Shown: piece by piece, positions 8,001 to 10,086 of the stretch
Layout: the number at the start of each line of letters is the position of its first letter
Position numbering within the stretch: position 1 is the first letter of the stretch
NCBI GenBank assembly: GCA_028717505.1
Contig: JAQUNQ010000039.1
Span: 1-10,086, forward strand
Origin: Candidatus Peribacteraceae bacterium
Lineage (GTDB): Bacteria; Patescibacteriota; Gracilibacteria; Peribacterales; Peribacteraceae
DNA: 10,086 nucleotides
Direction of reading: 5' to 3'
The notes under the pieces: generated by a model
The model's input: only the letters and a program-made list of their open reading frames with translations
What the model was told of the DNA's origin: nothing
Databases searched by the model: none
Position numbers and translations under genes: made by a program

Positions 8001-8306
8001 GGACGTATCAGGATGCGCTTCTCCACGAAGAACAATGTCGTAGGGACCGAAGGGCGTACCAACAGCACGCACACAGCAAGCAATGGAGAAATTGTGAACG
8101 ATATTCTCTCGGATTATCACATGATTTTCTTCACGAGGTTCATGAAGGAGAATCCGGGCATGAAGGCGGGAGAGGCGCACTATCTGGCTGACTTGGAAGC
8201 GAAGAAGTACGTACCGATGAATTCCGAAATGTGGGTCAGCCACACGAACGCGGCCAGCACCCATATTGCTGCGGATGCTCAGCAAGACACGGGTAGCCTC
8301 AGCTGA
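5034..8306 (+). CDS. Large modular protein with C-terminal caspase/legumain-like (clan CD) protease domain
   Basis: The predicted 1090-aa protein begins with a Gln/Pro-rich tip (1-25), followed by a charged coiled coil (about 27-145) and a beta-rich segment (about 155-260). A Pro/Ala/Lys linker (264-321) leads to helical and beta modules (322-598), a Gln/Pro linker (600-622), and a region leading to the C-terminal domain (about 843-1080). That domain carries the clan CD signature. A hydrophobic strand ends in G-A-H929-G-G. Forty residues later a second strand ends in N-T-D-A-C969-F-T-G-G. This is the His/Cys dyad layout of caspases, metacaspases and legumain (C13); the His-Cys spacing and the Gly-rich loop after the His look closest to C13. 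No signal peptide or membrane helix is seen, so a cytosolic protein is likely. The GTG start at 5034 is the first start codon in frame after the previous stop and lacks a Shine-Dalgarno sequence; GTG 5046 is an alternative. The natural substrate is unknown, and exact family membership is uncertain. Confidence 0.93.
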   Translation: MESNVPQSNQQPQGQPEQQHSLYEKRADKPTISFSIAEHQKKYGEKKGKVNKKIDEVVKQLGPTIHAQKIERLRGEKNEDFQDVMNRLEAIKQNMLRIEATTARQITREDEYEGLMLKAEDVIAQLEDVVVRGNGVLTSPRFEEECRKEWTEKILEEKGIKTQNIPGTNRHTLDLPDNVLITINGQSDFVPPTEYNIPVERVNKVTGLSWEISLSRKRVIITEQADGKLPDITLDIGGKKCHMEAKKDGIDIWFSMIEDKVAVPPPATVTPEPAKPAPAKPEAPKPAPAKPEKPKPVPQQPAKPEAPKPAPAKPEKPEDKEKKEAEVKARIEKALVEHRSPELKALIDKTKPEVHINIFHNDYLNSVVTIPGSGIEAKTAFTSFQPVDWQHITAEKFREIVEAHNKNIEETIKTILEKQKEHEKPKTSTERLREGLKSIASILAEWERLDPKNTDDKAKMDRAKQVIKEALGIRDREILVGNDEPKNPAQMYIVEKGKRYQCHAVINYEDGKISDTCKAQPFLKDLTSLTLGRLMGTFIPKGWGQYMSIDKSEIDKNVVRVNCALSDGRQLLLWTLQCNEKGEYSLEPDEAAIGRVREALQRQQQQPPQRPQEQPPPHSSPETMLIPEGTERLDLSSSPEAKQWAEKMVRTARASREGGKDPEGVFDSSNWLSDELKEWLNARVVEYGADGQPKLENGRAYASLTGGGRIELARTNENGYQFCFRVIDANNKVEEWYISEARWYKDQFRSFTPNGYYDATGRLNSGCTNFLAIWKKGADGKPDKQTQYLEQIGNLMTGSGNQQTIDFSKIVSQGGMIDRARQMRAKEVGNAAWAKNFDFAGNPWGYVSMHSADTSDILGGAHKDGSEYLPRFMNSLTDEKGNPRYNFLTLAGEEVSTDNGKPVDVLTDKLTRLLDEKKVDHFYLNFGAHGGLGGIALPGGTLTPEDFRDKILLNPKFAECSFFVNTDACFTGGMAKMMESFVDTVGKMDGRIRMRFSTKNNVVGTEGRTNSTHTASNGEIVNDILSDYHMIFFTRFMKENPGMKAGEAHYLADLEAKKYVPMNSEMWVSHTNAASTHIAADAQQDTGSLS
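5864..5984 (+). repeat. 52-bp perfect tandem-type direct repeat encoding a Pro/Ala/Lys linker
   Basis: Bases 5864-5915 and 5933-5984 are identical over 52 bp, with a period of 69 bp (23 codons). Inside each copy a shorter K-P-A-P-A-K-P-E unit recurs every 30 bp, starting from about 5853. The repeat encodes the linker between the N-terminal half and the middle modules of the protease-domain protein. Perfect DNA identity, including synonymous positions, indicates recent expansion, or maintenance by slippage or conversion. Confidence 0.92.
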
Positions 8307-8331
8307 GCGAGGGGCAAGATGTTCTTCTGTT

Positions 8332-8350
8332 CCAAGAAGCTTGGTTTTTT
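8332..8350 (+). terminator. Short intrinsic terminator after the protease-domain gene
   Basis: CCAAG (8332-8336) and CTTGG (8340-8344) form a 5-bp stem with a 3-nt loop, followed directly by six T residues (8345-8350). It lies 25 bp after the TGA stop. The stem is short, so termination may be partial. An outer pairing of GCAAG with CTTGC around it could help stabilise or compete with it. Confidence 0.6.
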
Positions 8351-8351
8351 C

Positions 8352-8379
8352 TTGCACGAGAAGTATTCATAGGTAGTAT
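8352..8379 (+). promoter_or_regulatory. Weak candidate promoter for rpoC
   Basis: TTGCAC (8352-8357) and TAGTAT (8374-8379) are separated by 16 bp and match the -35 and -10 consensus in 3 and 4 of 6 positions. The position, just after a terminator and ahead of the hairpin region, is sensible for rpoC. The match is poor, so the real promoter may be elsewhere in this intergenic region. Confidence 0.25.
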
Positions 8380-8395
8380 TGGTCCACTTCACCGG

Positions 8396-8444
8396 AGTCT
8401 TTCCTCTGTTTAAGACGAACAGCGCGGAAAGACTGCGGTCTTTT
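8396..8444 (+). promoter_or_regulatory. Competing hairpins in the rpoC leader (attenuator-like)
   Basis: Three arms can pair in two exclusive ways. Arm 1, AGTCTTTCC (8396-8404), is perfectly complementary over 9 bp to arm 2, GGAAAGACT (8426-8434), with a 21-nt loop. Arm 2 can instead pair with arm 3, as AAAGAC (8428-8433) with GTCTTT (8438-8443) across a 4-nt TGCG loop; that second hairpin ends in TTTT, like a weak terminator. This is the layout of an antiterminator/terminator switch ahead of rpoC. The complementarity is directly visible; a regulatory role is inference, and no ligand-binding aptamer is recognisable. Confidence 0.4.
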
Positions 8445-8460
8445 GTAAGTACATTTCCTA

Positions 8461-8487
8461 CGCCCTACCCCCTATCCCTCCCCCCTG
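8461..8487 (+). promoter_or_regulatory. Pyrimidine-rich stretch immediately before the rpoC start
   Basis: In bases 8461-8486, 23 of 26 are C or T, and the run ends 6 bp before the rpoC ATG. There is no purine-rich Shine-Dalgarno sequence at the expected distance. A similar pyrimidine tract lies in the gap before the protease-domain gene. Translation initiation here seems not to rely on anti-Shine-Dalgarno pairing. Confidence 0.45.
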
Positions 8488-8492
8488 TAGCA

Positions 8493-10086
<1,594 letters not shown>

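Noticed and set aside
8304..8372. TGA at 8304 read as glycine (as in some CPR lineages), extending the protease-domain protein to the TAG at 8370
   Set aside because: No in-frame TGA occurs within any of the four coding regions, including conserved rpoC, and the extension would run through the terminator hairpin. The standard code is simpler.

Overview
The window comes from a bacterial chromosome. The best phylogenetic marker is the start of rpoC at the right end. Its N-terminus, its wording around the first zinc site and its coiled-coil insertion resemble RpoC of Candidate Phyla Radiation (CPR/Patescibacteria) lineages. A Peregrinibacteria-like member is plausible given the GC-rich DNA, but that is inference from memory and not a placement. 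No reading frame needs TGA as a sense codon, so the standard bacterial code fits. All genes are on the plus strand.

Layout: (1) 1-4527 is a very large modular protein whose frame is open to the left edge. At least six globular or helical segments are separated by Lys/Pro/Ala/Glu linkers; one segment is duplicated, and the C-terminal ~385-residue domain is unrecognised. (2) 4528-4622 is a short intergenic region with a good extended -10 promoter set inside a perfect 7-bp dyad. (3) 4623-4931 encodes a 102-residue all-helical protein. (4) After a 102-bp pyrimidine-rich gap, 5034-8306 encodes a second large modular protein (1090 aa). It has an N-terminal coiled coil, beta-rich segments, Pro-rich linkers and a C-terminal caspase/legumain-like (clan CD) cysteine protease domain with a visible His/Cys pair. 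(5) 8307-8492 is a 186-bp intergenic region with a short intrinsic terminator and a three-arm set of mutually exclusive hairpins. (6) 8493 to the right edge is the first 531 codons of rpoC, including the NADFDGDQM catalytic motif.

The two giant proteins share an architecture: apparently cytosolic, with no signal peptide or membrane segment in the sequence available, and small alpha/beta modules strung on K/P/A/E-rich linkers. They flank a small helical protein that has its own promoter. The most interesting hypothesis is that the helical protein and the clan CD protease form an operon functionally tied to the upstream modular protein as partner or substrate. The sequence supports the protease fold motif and the shared architecture. 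It does not show a function. rpoC is separated from this cluster by its own leader and terminator, and rpoB is not directly upstream of it.
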